Assembly: GCA_030744875.1 (NCBI GenBank)
Contig: JASLPR010000033.1
Span: 1-37,962 of the forward strand
DNA: 37,962 bases
Source: Chloroflexota bacterium
GTDB taxonomy: Bacteria; Chloroflexota; UBA11872; VXNJ01
Direction: 5' to 3'
In this document: positions 24,860 through 31,474 of the stretch, one piece after another
Numbering within the stretch: the first letter of the stretch is position 1
Layout of the letters: the number at the start of each line of letters is the position of its first letter
Notes under the pieces: generated by a model
The model's database searches: none
Seen by the model: the letters and a program-made list of their open reading frames with translations, nothing else
What the model was told of the DNA's origin: nothing
Program-made: the position numbers and the translations under genes

Positions 24860-27250
24860 TCATACGGCGGCTCCGCCGGTTACCAGCGCCGAGTCGACTA
24901 CTTCGCTCATGTGGGCCGCGAAGGTGAACTCCAACCCGCGCCGGGCCGAGTCCGGAACGTCGTGCAGATCGCGCTCGTTGCCGGCCGGCAGCACAAAGCG
25001 CCTGATCCCGGCCCGATGCGCCGCCAGCACCTTCTCCTTCACCCCGCGGGTTCGCAGCACCCGGCCCTGCAGCGTGATCTCGCCGCTCATCGCGGTATCG
25101 CGGCGCACCGGCCGCCCGGTGATCGCCGAAACCATCGCCGTCGCCACCGTGATCCCGGCCGTCGCCCCCTCCTTGGGCACCGCCCCGCCCGGGATGTGCA
25201 CGTGGAAATCCAGCCCGTCGAAGTTGGTTGAGCCGATGCCCAGCCGCTCGGCGTCCGCCCGGCAGTAGGTCCGCGCTGTCCGCGCCGACTCCTTCATCAC
25301 ATCGCCCAGCCGCCCGGTCAGGGTCAGCCGGCCGCTGCCGTCGACCATCGAGACCTCCACCGGCATCAGTTCGCCGCCGTAGCGCGTCCAGAAGGCCCCG
25401 GTGGCCGTGGCCACCTGGTCTTCTTCGGCGATTTCGCCGTGGCGGTAGCGCTTCTGGCCCAGGTATTTGTGCAGATTGCCGGCGGTGACGTGCAGCGATT
25501 TCGCCTTGCCCTCGACCTTCAGGTAGGCGGCCCGACGGCAGATATTGGCCAGTTGCCGCTCCAGTTCGCGCACCCCCGCCTCGCGGGTGTACGAGCGCAC
25601 AACCGCCCGGTAGGCACCCTCGGTCAGCGTCACGTGCTCCGATTCGAGGCCGTGCTGCTCGTTCTGCTCGGGCATCAGGAAGCGCCGCGCGATCTCCAGC
25701 TTCTCGTCGTCAGTGTAGCCGGCGATTTCGATGACCTCCATCCGGTCTACCAGCGCCGCCGGCAGGTTGGTCAGCGTGTTGGCGGTAGCGATAAACAGGG
25801 TCCGCGAAAGGTTGAAGGGAATCTCTATGTAGTGGTCCGAGAAGGCGTGGTTCTGCTCTGGGTCCAGCACCTCCAGCAGCGCCGTGGTCGGGTCGCCGCG
25901 GAAATCCAGTCCCAGCTTGTCGATCTCATCCAGCATGAACACCGGGTTCACGGTGCCGGTGCGGCGCATCGTCTGGATGATCCTTCCCGGCAGTGAGCCG
26001 ATGTAGGTCCGCCGGTGCCCGCGGATTTCCGCTTCGTCACGTACGCCGCCCAGCGAAATGCGCTCGAACCGGCGCCCCATCGCCTCGGCGATCGCCTTGC
26101 CCAGGCTGGTCTTGCCCACGCCCGGCGGTCCGACGAAGCAAAGGATCGGGCTGCGCATCCGCCGCGCCAGCTTGCGCACCGCCAGGTACTCCAGGATGCG
26201 GTCCTTGGCCTTCTCCAGCCCGAAATGACTTTCCCCGAGCACGACCTCCGCGTCCTTGATCGAGAGCCGGTCGCGGGTGCGCTTGTACCAGGGCACCTCC
26301 AGCAGCCACTCGACGTAGTTGCGGATCACGTTGATCTCCGGCGAGCCCATCGGCATCGAGTTGAGCCGTCCCAGTTCGCGCTCGATTCGCTCCTGCACGT
26401 ACTCCGGGTAGCGCCTCGCCTCCAGGACCTCCTGGAACTCCTGGATATCGCGGGTCGCGGCGTCCGAATCGCCCAGCTCCTCGGTGATCGCCTGCATCTG
26501 CTCGCGCAGGATAAAGTCGTGCTGGGCCGACTCGATCTGCCCGTCGATCTCTTCCTCGAGGCTGTGCTGGCGTTCCAGGATCTCGATCTCGTCCGAGAGC
26601 AGCGAATGGAGCCTTCCCAGGCGCACCACCGTCTGCTCAATCTCCAGCAACTCCTGTATCCGCACGAACGGCACCGGCAGCCCGTTGGCCACCGTATCCG
26701 CCAGCACCCCCGGGTTCTCGGCGTTCATCGCCCGCACGTAGACGTCGTGGGCGATGGCGTCGCTGAGATCCACCACCCGTTGGAACAGCTGCAACACATC
26801 CGCCGCCAGGTCCTTGGCTTCCTTCGAGGTGTCCTCGAAATCGGACAGCGGCCTTCCCCGGCCCACAATGAACGGCTGCTCCTGCAGGATCTCGTCCACC
26901 ATCACCCGCCGCAGGCCTTCCACCAGCACGCTGGTGGTGCCGTCGGGCAGCTTCAGCATGCGGTCCAGGTTGGCCAGTGTGCCGACTGTGTAGAGATCGT
27001 CGGCGGTCACATCCTCTTTTTCCGGATCCTGCTGGGCGAGCACGATCATGCGGCGGTTGCCGGCCAGGGCCGACTCGATGGCCGCCACCGACCCGGGGCG
27101 CGCCACCAGCAGCGGGGTCATCACCTCCGGTACCGGGAACAACACGGTCGCGCGGACCGGCAGCACCGGCAGGATCTCGGCGTCGCCGGCTGGCAGGGCT
27201 TCGGCGACGGCGTCGGTTTCGGGGGCGTCAGGGGTCTCTGCGTCGGTCAA
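24860..27250 (-). CDS. lon: ATP-dependent protease Lon (LonA) with Thr at the catalytic Ser position
   Basis: LonA is a hexameric cytoplasmic AAA+ protease for damaged and regulatory proteins. The 796-residue product has the usual order: LON substrate-binding domain (about 27-220), helical/coiled-coil region, AAA+ module with Walker [10 protein letters not shown] (374-382) and Walker [11 protein letters not shown], then the protease domain. In the protease motif, where Escherichia coli has PKDGPSAG with nucleophile Ser679, this protein reads PKEGATAG; the codon at 25162-25160 is ACG, so the residue is Thr697. The general-base Lys is present as Lys740 in VKEKVLAAH, at the same 43-residue spacing. 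The preceding PIGG is changed to RTRG. The rest of the domain ([20 protein letters not shown]) is normal. The start is a TTG with GAGG seven bases upstream. It could be an active Thr-Lys protease or an ATP-driven unfoldase with weak proteolysis. Confidence 0.95.
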   Translation of the reverse strand: MTDAETPDAPETDAVAEALPAGDAEILPVLPVRATVLFPVPEVMTPLLVARPGSVAAIESALAGNRRMIVLAQQDPEKEDVTADDLYTVGTLANLDRMLKLPDGTTSVLVEGLRRVMVDEILQEQPFIVGRGRPLSDFEDTSKEAKDLAADVLQLFQRVVDLSDAIAHDVYVRAMNAENPGVLADTVANGLPVPFVRIQELLEIEQTVVRLGRLHSLLSDEIEILERQHSLEEEIDGQIESAQHDFILREQMQAITEELGDSDAATRDIQEFQEVLEARRYPEYVQERIERELGRLNSMPMGSPEINVIRNYVEWLLEVPWYKRTRDRLSIKDAEVVLGESHFGLEKAKDRILEYLAVRKLARRMRSPILCFVGPPGVGKTSLGKAIAEAMGRRFERISLGGVRDEAEIRGHRRTYIGSLPGRIIQTMRRTGTVNPVFMLDEIDKLGLDFRGDPTTALLEVLDPEQNHAFSDHYIEIPFNLSRTLFIATANTLTNLPAALVDRMEVIEIAGYTDDEKLEIARRFLMPEQNEQHGLESEHVTLTEGAYRAVVRSYTREAGVRELERQLANICRRAAYLKVEGKAKSLHVTAGNLHKYLGQKRYRHGEIAEEDQVATATGAFWTRYGGELMPVEVSMVDGSGRLTLTGRLGDVMKESARTARTYCRADAERLGIGSTNFDGLDFHVHIPGGAVPKEGATAGITVATAMVSAITGRPVRRDTAMSGEITLQGRVLRTRGVKEKVLAAHRAGIRRFVLPAGNERDLHDVPDSARRGLEFTFAAHMSEVVDSALVTGGAAV

Positions 27251-27282
27251 ATCTGGCCTCGATTACTGGGGGGTAGTCGTCG

Positions 27283-27288
27283 ATTATC
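27283..27288 (-). promoter_or_regulatory. Possible -10 element for lon
   Basis: The minus strand reads GATAAT at 27288-27283, about 33 bases upstream of the lon start, a good match to a sigma70 -10 box. No clear -35 box is seen at the right distance, and no CIRCE-like heat-shock operator was found in the roughly 100-bp divergent gap. Confidence 0.4.
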
Positions 27289-27349
27289 GCAGGTCGACGG
27301 CAGCCGCCGCCAGATGACCCCACCCCGGGTAGCCTACCGGTGCTTTGCT

Positions 27350-28021
27350 ATGCTTGGCGATCAGCAACGGAATCCGGCCCGACGCCGGCCCCACCCCGAA
27401 GGCTTGCCATTGAAATCCGACGCCGGGCCGGCCACCCCGGTCGCCGCGCCGCCAACCGGGCGCGCGCGACGGCTGATCCTCACCGGGCTCGGGCTCGCCC
27501 CCATCGCCGCTGTGTTGGCTGTGTTGGGCACCCGCCTGGGCCGCAACGGCGCCGGCGCGCCCGGGGTCAACAGCGACAGCCGCCTGGCCGAAATCCGCCC
27601 CCGTCCCGCCCCCGACTTCCGCCTGACCACATTCGACGGCCTCGACTTCCACCTTTCCGATCACCGCGGCGAGGTCGTGGTGATCAACTTCTGGGCCTCC
27701 TGGTGCGGCCCCTGCCGGCTGGAGGCCGCCCACCTGGAGGCCGCCCACCGCGACCTGGCCCGCGAGGGCCTCACCCTGGTCGGCGTCGACCTCTGGGACG
27801 AGACCGCGGCCGCGCTCGACTTCATCGCCAAGTTCGACGTCACCTACGCTAACGCCCCCGACACCACCGGCGCGACGGCCATCGAATACGGTGTCGCTGG
27901 CATTCCCGAGACCTTCTTTGTCGCTCGTAGGGGCGTGCTGGTGAAGCACTGGATCGGGCCGCTTACCGCCGAGCGTCTGGGGGCGCTGGCGCGGCCCTTG
28001 CTGAGCGAACCGCCCCCGTGA
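27350..28021 (+). CDS. TlpA/ResA/CcmG-like thiol-disulfide oxidoreductase
   Basis: A membrane-anchored thioredoxin-fold protein. After a basic N-terminus there is one transmembrane helix (RLILTGLGLAPIAAVLAVLG), then an extracytoplasmic domain with the PAPDFRLTTFDG segment, the active site WASWCGPCR and the cis-proline loop GIPETFFV. CcmG/ResA-type proteins keep apocytochrome CXXCH cysteines reduced before heme attachment, and the position at the head of the ccm cluster supports that role. Two starts are possible: ATG at 27350 (223 residues) or TTG at 27410 (203 residues), the latter with GAAGG at good spacing and a basic segment just before the helix. A much longer open frame upstream is only the antisense of lon. 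It is divergent from lon. The next gene overlaps its stop. Confidence 0.88.
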   Translation: MLGDQQRNPARRRPHPEGLPLKSDAGPATPVAAPPTGRARRLILTGLGLAPIAAVLAVLGTRLGRNGAGAPGVNSDSRLAEIRPRPAPDFRLTTFDGLDFHLSDHRGEVVVINFWASWCGPCRLEAAHLEAAHRDLAREGLTLVGVDLWDETAAALDFIAKFDVTYANAPDTTGATAIEYGVAGIPETFFVARRGVLVKHWIGPLTAERLGALARPLLSEPPP

Positions 28022-28515
28022 TGGACGTCGGCGTCTGGGCCGTACTGCTCATCGCCAACCGCTGGGCCCACGCCCTCGCCGCCACGCTCTGGGTCGGTGG
28101 CGGGCTGGTCTACCTGCTGGTGATCGTACCGGCGGCCCGGCGACTCCGCGAAGCGGGCCACGAAACCGGCGTCGCCGCCTGGATGAACCGGCAGGCCGGG
28201 CGCGTCCTCGGCGGCGGCATCGGCGTCTTCGTGCTCACCGGCGGCATCATGACCCTGCAACGGCTCTCCGAACCTGAGATCGGCGCCGCCTATATCGTGG
28301 TGCTGGCGGCCAAGATCCTGCTCAGCGCCGCCGCCTTCACGCTGGTCTGGAAGCGCGGCGAGCTGTTCACCGGGCTCTCCGCGGGCCCCCTCGTCGGGCT
28401 GCTGCCTGCGTGGCTGCGCAGCAAGGCTGGCCTGGCCGTCGCGCTCGGCGCCCTCGCCTATCTGCTGGCGATTGTCCTGCAGCGGATCGTTGAGGCGGCC
28501 CTACTGGCGAGCTAG
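28018..28515 (+). CDS. Four-helix membrane protein, CopD-like
   Basis: A 165-residue integral membrane protein with about four transmembrane helices. The first, RWAHALAATLWVGGGLVYLL, matches the WxHxxAaxxWvGG pattern of CopD-like and related heme- or copper-associated membrane proteins, with a His that could bind a metal or heme. Translation can start at GTG 28018 or ATG 28021, both overlapping the stop of the thioredoxin gene, so the two genes are coupled. It lies just upstream of ccmE, which suggests a part in cytochrome maturation or copper/heme handling; that link is an inference from position only. Confidence 0.7.
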   Translation: MMDVGVWAVLLIANRWAHALAATLWVGGGLVYLLVIVPAARRLREAGHETGVAAWMNRQAGRVLGGGIGVFVLTGGIMTLQRLSEPEIGAAYIVVLAAKILLSAAAFTLVWKRGELFTGLSAGPLVGLLPAWLRSKAGLAVALGALAYLLAIVLQRIVEAALLAS

Positions 28516-28531
28516 CCCGACTCGGCGACCG

Positions 28532-28549
28532 TATAATCGGGCGCGCCCG
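28532..28549 (+). promoter_or_regulatory. -10 box (TATAAT) followed by a 12-bp palindrome, upstream of ccmE
   Basis: A perfect TATAAT (28532-28537) lies in the 63-bp gap before ccmE. No good -35 box is found at 16-18 bases. Directly after it comes the perfect palindrome CGGGCGCGCCCG (28538-28549), which would cover the transcription start and could be an operator. In DNA of this GC content such a palindrome may also be chance. Confidence 0.45.
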
Positions 28550-28578
28550 ACCAACCACGTATCAGGAACCCGCCCCCA

Positions 28579-29034
28579 ATGACCGAACAAAGCCTCGCAA
28601 CGGCCCCGCGTCGCGGAGTCTCGCGCCGCCTGCTGGTGCTGGGCCTGGTCATGGTCGTCGCCGTCGCCTACCTGATTTATGCCGCCACCCAGGACGCCTC
28701 GGTCTACTACTACACCGTCGGCGAGGTGCTCGGCGATTCCAGCGCCGTCGAAGGGCGCAGCATCCGCGTGCAGGGCACCGTGGCCGATGGATCGATTTTG
28801 CAGGACGAGACCCGCCTCTGGATCAACTTCGATCTGACCGACGGCGTGCAGCGCATCCCGGTCGTCTATGAAAGCACCCCGCCCGACCTGCTCGGCTATT
28901 CCACCGAAGACCGCTACCAGGACGTAATCGTCGAAGGCAGCCTGGACGCCGAAGGCATCCTGCAGGCGCGCCACCTGCTGGTGCAGCACGGGGCGGACTT
29001 CGAGTCGGTGGATTCGTTCGCCGACGGGGACTGA
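28579..29034 (+). CDS. ccmE: Cytochrome c maturation heme chaperone CcmE
   Basis: CcmE receives heme from the CcmABCD exporter, holds it covalently and passes it to the CcmFH ligase on the outer face of the membrane. The 151-residue protein has one N-terminal transmembrane helix (about residues 17-36) and an OB-fold domain with YYYTVGEVLG and VQGTVADGS. The heme-binding His is His137 in LLVQHGADF. The family motif is His-x-x-x-Tyr; here the fourth residue after His is Phe141, so the conserved Tyr is absent. It is followed after seven bases by the ccmAB fusion. A separate promoter may lie just upstream. Confidence 0.92.
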   Translation: MTEQSLATAPRRGVSRRLLVLGLVMVVAVAYLIYAATQDASVYYYTVGEVLGDSSAVEGRSIRVQGTVADGSILQDETRLWINFDLTDGVQRIPVVYESTPPDLLGYSTEDRYQDVIVEGSLDAEGILQARHLLVQHGADFESVDSFADGD

Positions 29035-29041
29035 GCGGGGA

Positions 29042-30514
29042 GTGGCGGTGGCGGAGTCCGCGGGGGCGGGCGTCGTGACCAGGCCCATCGTCCGGGTAAA
29101 CGGGTTGCGCCGCCGCCTCGGCGCAACCGAGGCGCTGGCCGGCATCTCGTTTGAGTTGCGGCGCGGCGAGATCGTCGTTCTGCTCGGTGACAACGGCGCC
29201 GGCAAGACCACCCTGCTACGTGCCATGAGCGGCCTGCTGCGGCCCGGTTCCGGTGTAGTGCTCACCGCCGGCCGGCCGGTCACCCACAGCGACCCGGTCT
29301 CGCGGGCCGGCGTCGCGTACGTCGGCCACCGGGTCAGCAGCTACGACGAACTGACCGTGCTCGAAAACGTGCGCTTCGCGGCGACGCTCAACGGAATCGG
29401 CCCGGCTGACGCCCGGATCAAGTCCGCCCTGCGGGGCGTGGAGCTGTGGCGGTTCCGCTCGCGGCGCGCCCGGGAGCTGTCCCGGGGGATGCGCCAGCGC
29501 CTCGAGTTGGCGCTGGCCCTGGCCACCGACCCGGCAGTCATTCTGCTGGACGAGCCCTACAACGCGCTGGACGGCAGGTCTCGGGAGGCGGTCGATGCGC
29601 TGCTCCTGGAGCGCAAGGCCAACGCGGTCCTCCTGATCGCCACCCACGACACCGATCACGCCGAGCGCCTGGCCGATCGGGTCCTGCTGCTGCAGCGCGG
29701 CCGGTTGCTTCTGGACGCCCGCCTGGACGAGCCCGGCCGGCCGCCGCTGCGCGAGATGATCGCCAATGCGGTCGCCGCCAAGACCCCGATTCCCGAGGAA
29801 TCAACCCAACCGCCGCCGATGGACAGCTTGGCCCGCCACCGGCCGGGCCCGCTGGCCGCCTGGCGCACGCTGGTGGCCCGCGAATTCCGCGCCGAGTTGC
29901 GCAGCCGCGAATTCATCCCGGCGATGGTCGTGCTCGGCGTACTGATGCTGATGGGCTTCAGCATGGCGTTCATCATCCCCCCCGAAGACGCCGCCGCGGT
30001 GGCCAGCGGTTCGTTCTGGGCCAGCCTGATCTTTGCCACCATCCTGGGCGCGGTCCGTGGCTTTGCGGTCGAACACGACCGCGGCACATTGCAGATGCAA
30101 CTGCTCGCTCCGATCAGCCGCGCGGCCGTCTTCGGCGGCAAATGGGTGGTCAACTTCGTTTCCATCGGGTTGGTCGGCCTGATCGTCGCGGCGGTGACCT
30201 CGGGCTTCTTCCGGGTCCCCTTCGCCGGGCTCGGCATGGTCGCCATCGTGCTCGTCGCCGCCACCGCCCTAGCCACCGTCGCCACCCTCTACGGCGCGCT
30301 GCTCACCAACACCCGCGCCCGCGAGCTGCTGGCCCCGGTGCTGATGTTGCCGGTGATCCTACCGATCATGATCGGCGGCGTCGCCGTCAGCCTGGATACG
30401 CTTGCCGTCACCGCCGATTCCGGCGATCCGCCGTGGCTGGGGTTGGTGCTGGCCTACTGTGCGATTCTGCTAAGTTTGTCGATGCTATTGGTCGATTTCA
30501 TCTTTGAGGACTGA
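29042..30514 (+). CDS. ccmAB: CcmA-CcmB fusion: heme-handling ABC transporter ATPase plus permease
   Basis: One uninterrupted frame of 490 residues joins two normally separate subunits. Residues 15-230 are the CcmA ATPase: Walker A GDNGAGKTT (49-57), signature LSRGMRQRL (146-154), Walker B VILLDEP (166-172) and switch His202. A Pro-rich linker (about 235-265) leads to CcmB: AAWRTLVAREFRAELRSREF, then six hydrophobic segments including FWASLIFATILGAVRGFAVE and the EHDRGTLQMQLLAPISR region. CcmAB with CcmC and CcmD uses ATP to release holo-CcmE. A Met at 260 (ATG 29819) could start CcmB separately but has no Shine-Dalgarno at usual spacing, so a true fusion is preferred. The start is a GTG at 29042. 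Confidence 0.92.
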   Translation: MAVAESAGAGVVTRPIVRVNGLRRRLGATEALAGISFELRRGEIVVLLGDNGAGKTTLLRAMSGLLRPGSGVVLTAGRPVTHSDPVSRAGVAYVGHRVSSYDELTVLENVRFAATLNGIGPADARIKSALRGVELWRFRSRRARELSRGMRQRLELALALATDPAVILLDEPYNALDGRSREAVDALLLERKANAVLLIATHDTDHAERLADRVLLLQRGRLLLDARLDEPGRPPLREMIANAVAAKTPIPEESTQPPPMDSLARHRPGPLAAWRTLVAREFRAELRSREFIPAMVVLGVLMLMGFSMAFIIPPEDAAAVASGSFWASLIFATILGAVRGFAVEHDRGTLQMQLLAPISRAAVFGGKWVVNFVSIGLVGLIVAAVTSGFFRVPFAGLGMVAIVLVAATALATVATLYGALLTNTRARELLAPVLMLPVILPIMIGGVAVSLDTLAVTADSGDPPWLGLVLAYCAILLSLSMLLVDFIFED

Positions 30515-30544
30515 ACCCATCAATACCGCCCGTTCGCCACTCCG

Positions 30545-31243
30545 TTGAGTACGGCCATGAAGGCGGTGCTGGCGCTGACCCTGCTGGCCATCGGCGCGTC
30601 GCAGTACATGATCTTCGGGTACGCGCCGGAGCATCGGGTACAGGGCAACTTGCAGAGGGTCTTCTACGCCCATGTCTCTACCGCTCTGATCAGCTACATC
30701 GCGTTCATCATCGTTGCCATTGGGGGCGGCATGTACCTGGCGCGACGCAACGTGCTTTGGGATCGAATAGCTCGTGCTTCAGCGCTGATCGGAGTTGTCT
30801 TCACGACGATCGTGTTGGCTACCGGCTGCATCTGGGGAACCGGCATTTGGGGCGCCTGCTGGACCTGGGATCCACGCTTGACGACGACGCTTGTGCTCTG
30901 GTTCATCTACGTCGGCTACCTGATGCTGCGCGGCTACATCGATGAGCGCGAGCGCAAACGCCGCGTCGCCGCCGTCGTGGGTATCGCCGGCGCGGTCATC
31001 GTGCCCATCAACTACCTCTCGGTCTACTGGTGGCGCACCCTGCATCCCCCGTCTACTCTGATCTCTGGCGGCAGCGGTGGTCTCGAGCCCCCGATGCTGC
31101 AGACGTTAATTGTCAGCGCCTTCGCGTTTCTCCTACTGTTTGGCGTACTGATCCGGCTACAGGCAAGGTTGGAGCGTCTTTCAGATTCGGTTGAGGACTT
31201 ACGAATGGCCGCCATGAAGAGGGAGATGGAGATGGAAGCGTGA
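30545..31243 (+). CDS. ccmC: Heme-handling membrane protein CcmC
   Basis: CcmC binds heme on the outer face and loads it onto CcmE. The 232-residue protein has six transmembrane helices, the tryptophan-rich WWD loop WGTGIWGACWTWDPRLTT (about residues 97-114) and the two axial-ligand histidines, His43 in VFYAHVSTA and His167 in WWRTLHPPS. The start is probably the TTG at 30545, with an ATG four codons on as an alternative. The C-terminal tail after the last helix is charged. Its codon use is visibly less GC-biased than that of its neighbours. The TGA stop overlaps the GTG start of ccmD. Confidence 0.94.
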   Translation: MSTAMKAVLALTLLAIGASQYMIFGYAPEHRVQGNLQRVFYAHVSTALISYIAFIIVAIGGGMYLARRNVLWDRIARASALIGVVFTTIVLATGCIWGTGIWGACWTWDPRLTTTLVLWFIYVGYLMLRGYIDERERKRRVAAVVGIAGAVIVPINYLSVYWWRTLHPPSTLISGGSGGLEPPMLQTLIVSAFAFLLLFGVLIRLQARLERLSDSVEDLRMAAMKREMEMEA

Positions 31244-31419
31244 ATCCGGACGAAGGTCTCGTCATGCTCCTCATCGGTTACGGGATCGTCTGGGCCGGCG
31301 TGTTCAGTTATCTCGTCTACGCCGTCACCCGGCTGCGCTCGGTGGAGCGCGAATTGCGCGAACTCAGCGGCGCGGGGGGATCCTCAGTCGCCGCGGCGGA
31401 ACTCTCCGGCGACGAGTAG
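31240..31419 (+). CDS. ccmD: Small membrane protein CcmD
   Basis: A 59-residue frame begins with GTG overlapping the ccmC stop (GTGA) and ends at TAG 31417-31419. It has one transmembrane helix (about residues 8-29, including LLIGYGIVWAGVFSYLVYAV) followed by a basic/acidic amphipathic stretch, RLRSVERELREL. This is the layout of CcmD, the small subunit that helps release holo-CcmE from CcmABC. Family sequence conservation is low, so the call rests on size, topology and position between ccmC and ccmF. The next 55 bases up to ccmF hold nothing obvious. Confidence 0.82.
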   Translation: MNPDEGLVMLLIGYGIVWAGVFSYLVYAVTRLRSVERELRELSGAGGSSVAAAELSGDE

Positions 31420-31474
31420 CTGGGGCCATTTGTCCGGGCCGCCACAGGCATGACTCCACCCGAACCGCGCCGTA

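Noticed and set aside
26015-27349. Long plus-strand open frame running into the thioredoxin gene
   Set aside because: It is the antisense of lon, with His/Arg/Gln-rich low-complexity residues; only the part from 27350 or 27410 has family motifs.
27719-27748. Perfect tandem 15-bp repeat in the thioredoxin gene (LEAAH twice)
   Set aside because: The length matches the normal spacing after the CxxC motif in this family, so it is not a recent insertion; the likeness is coincidental or ancient.
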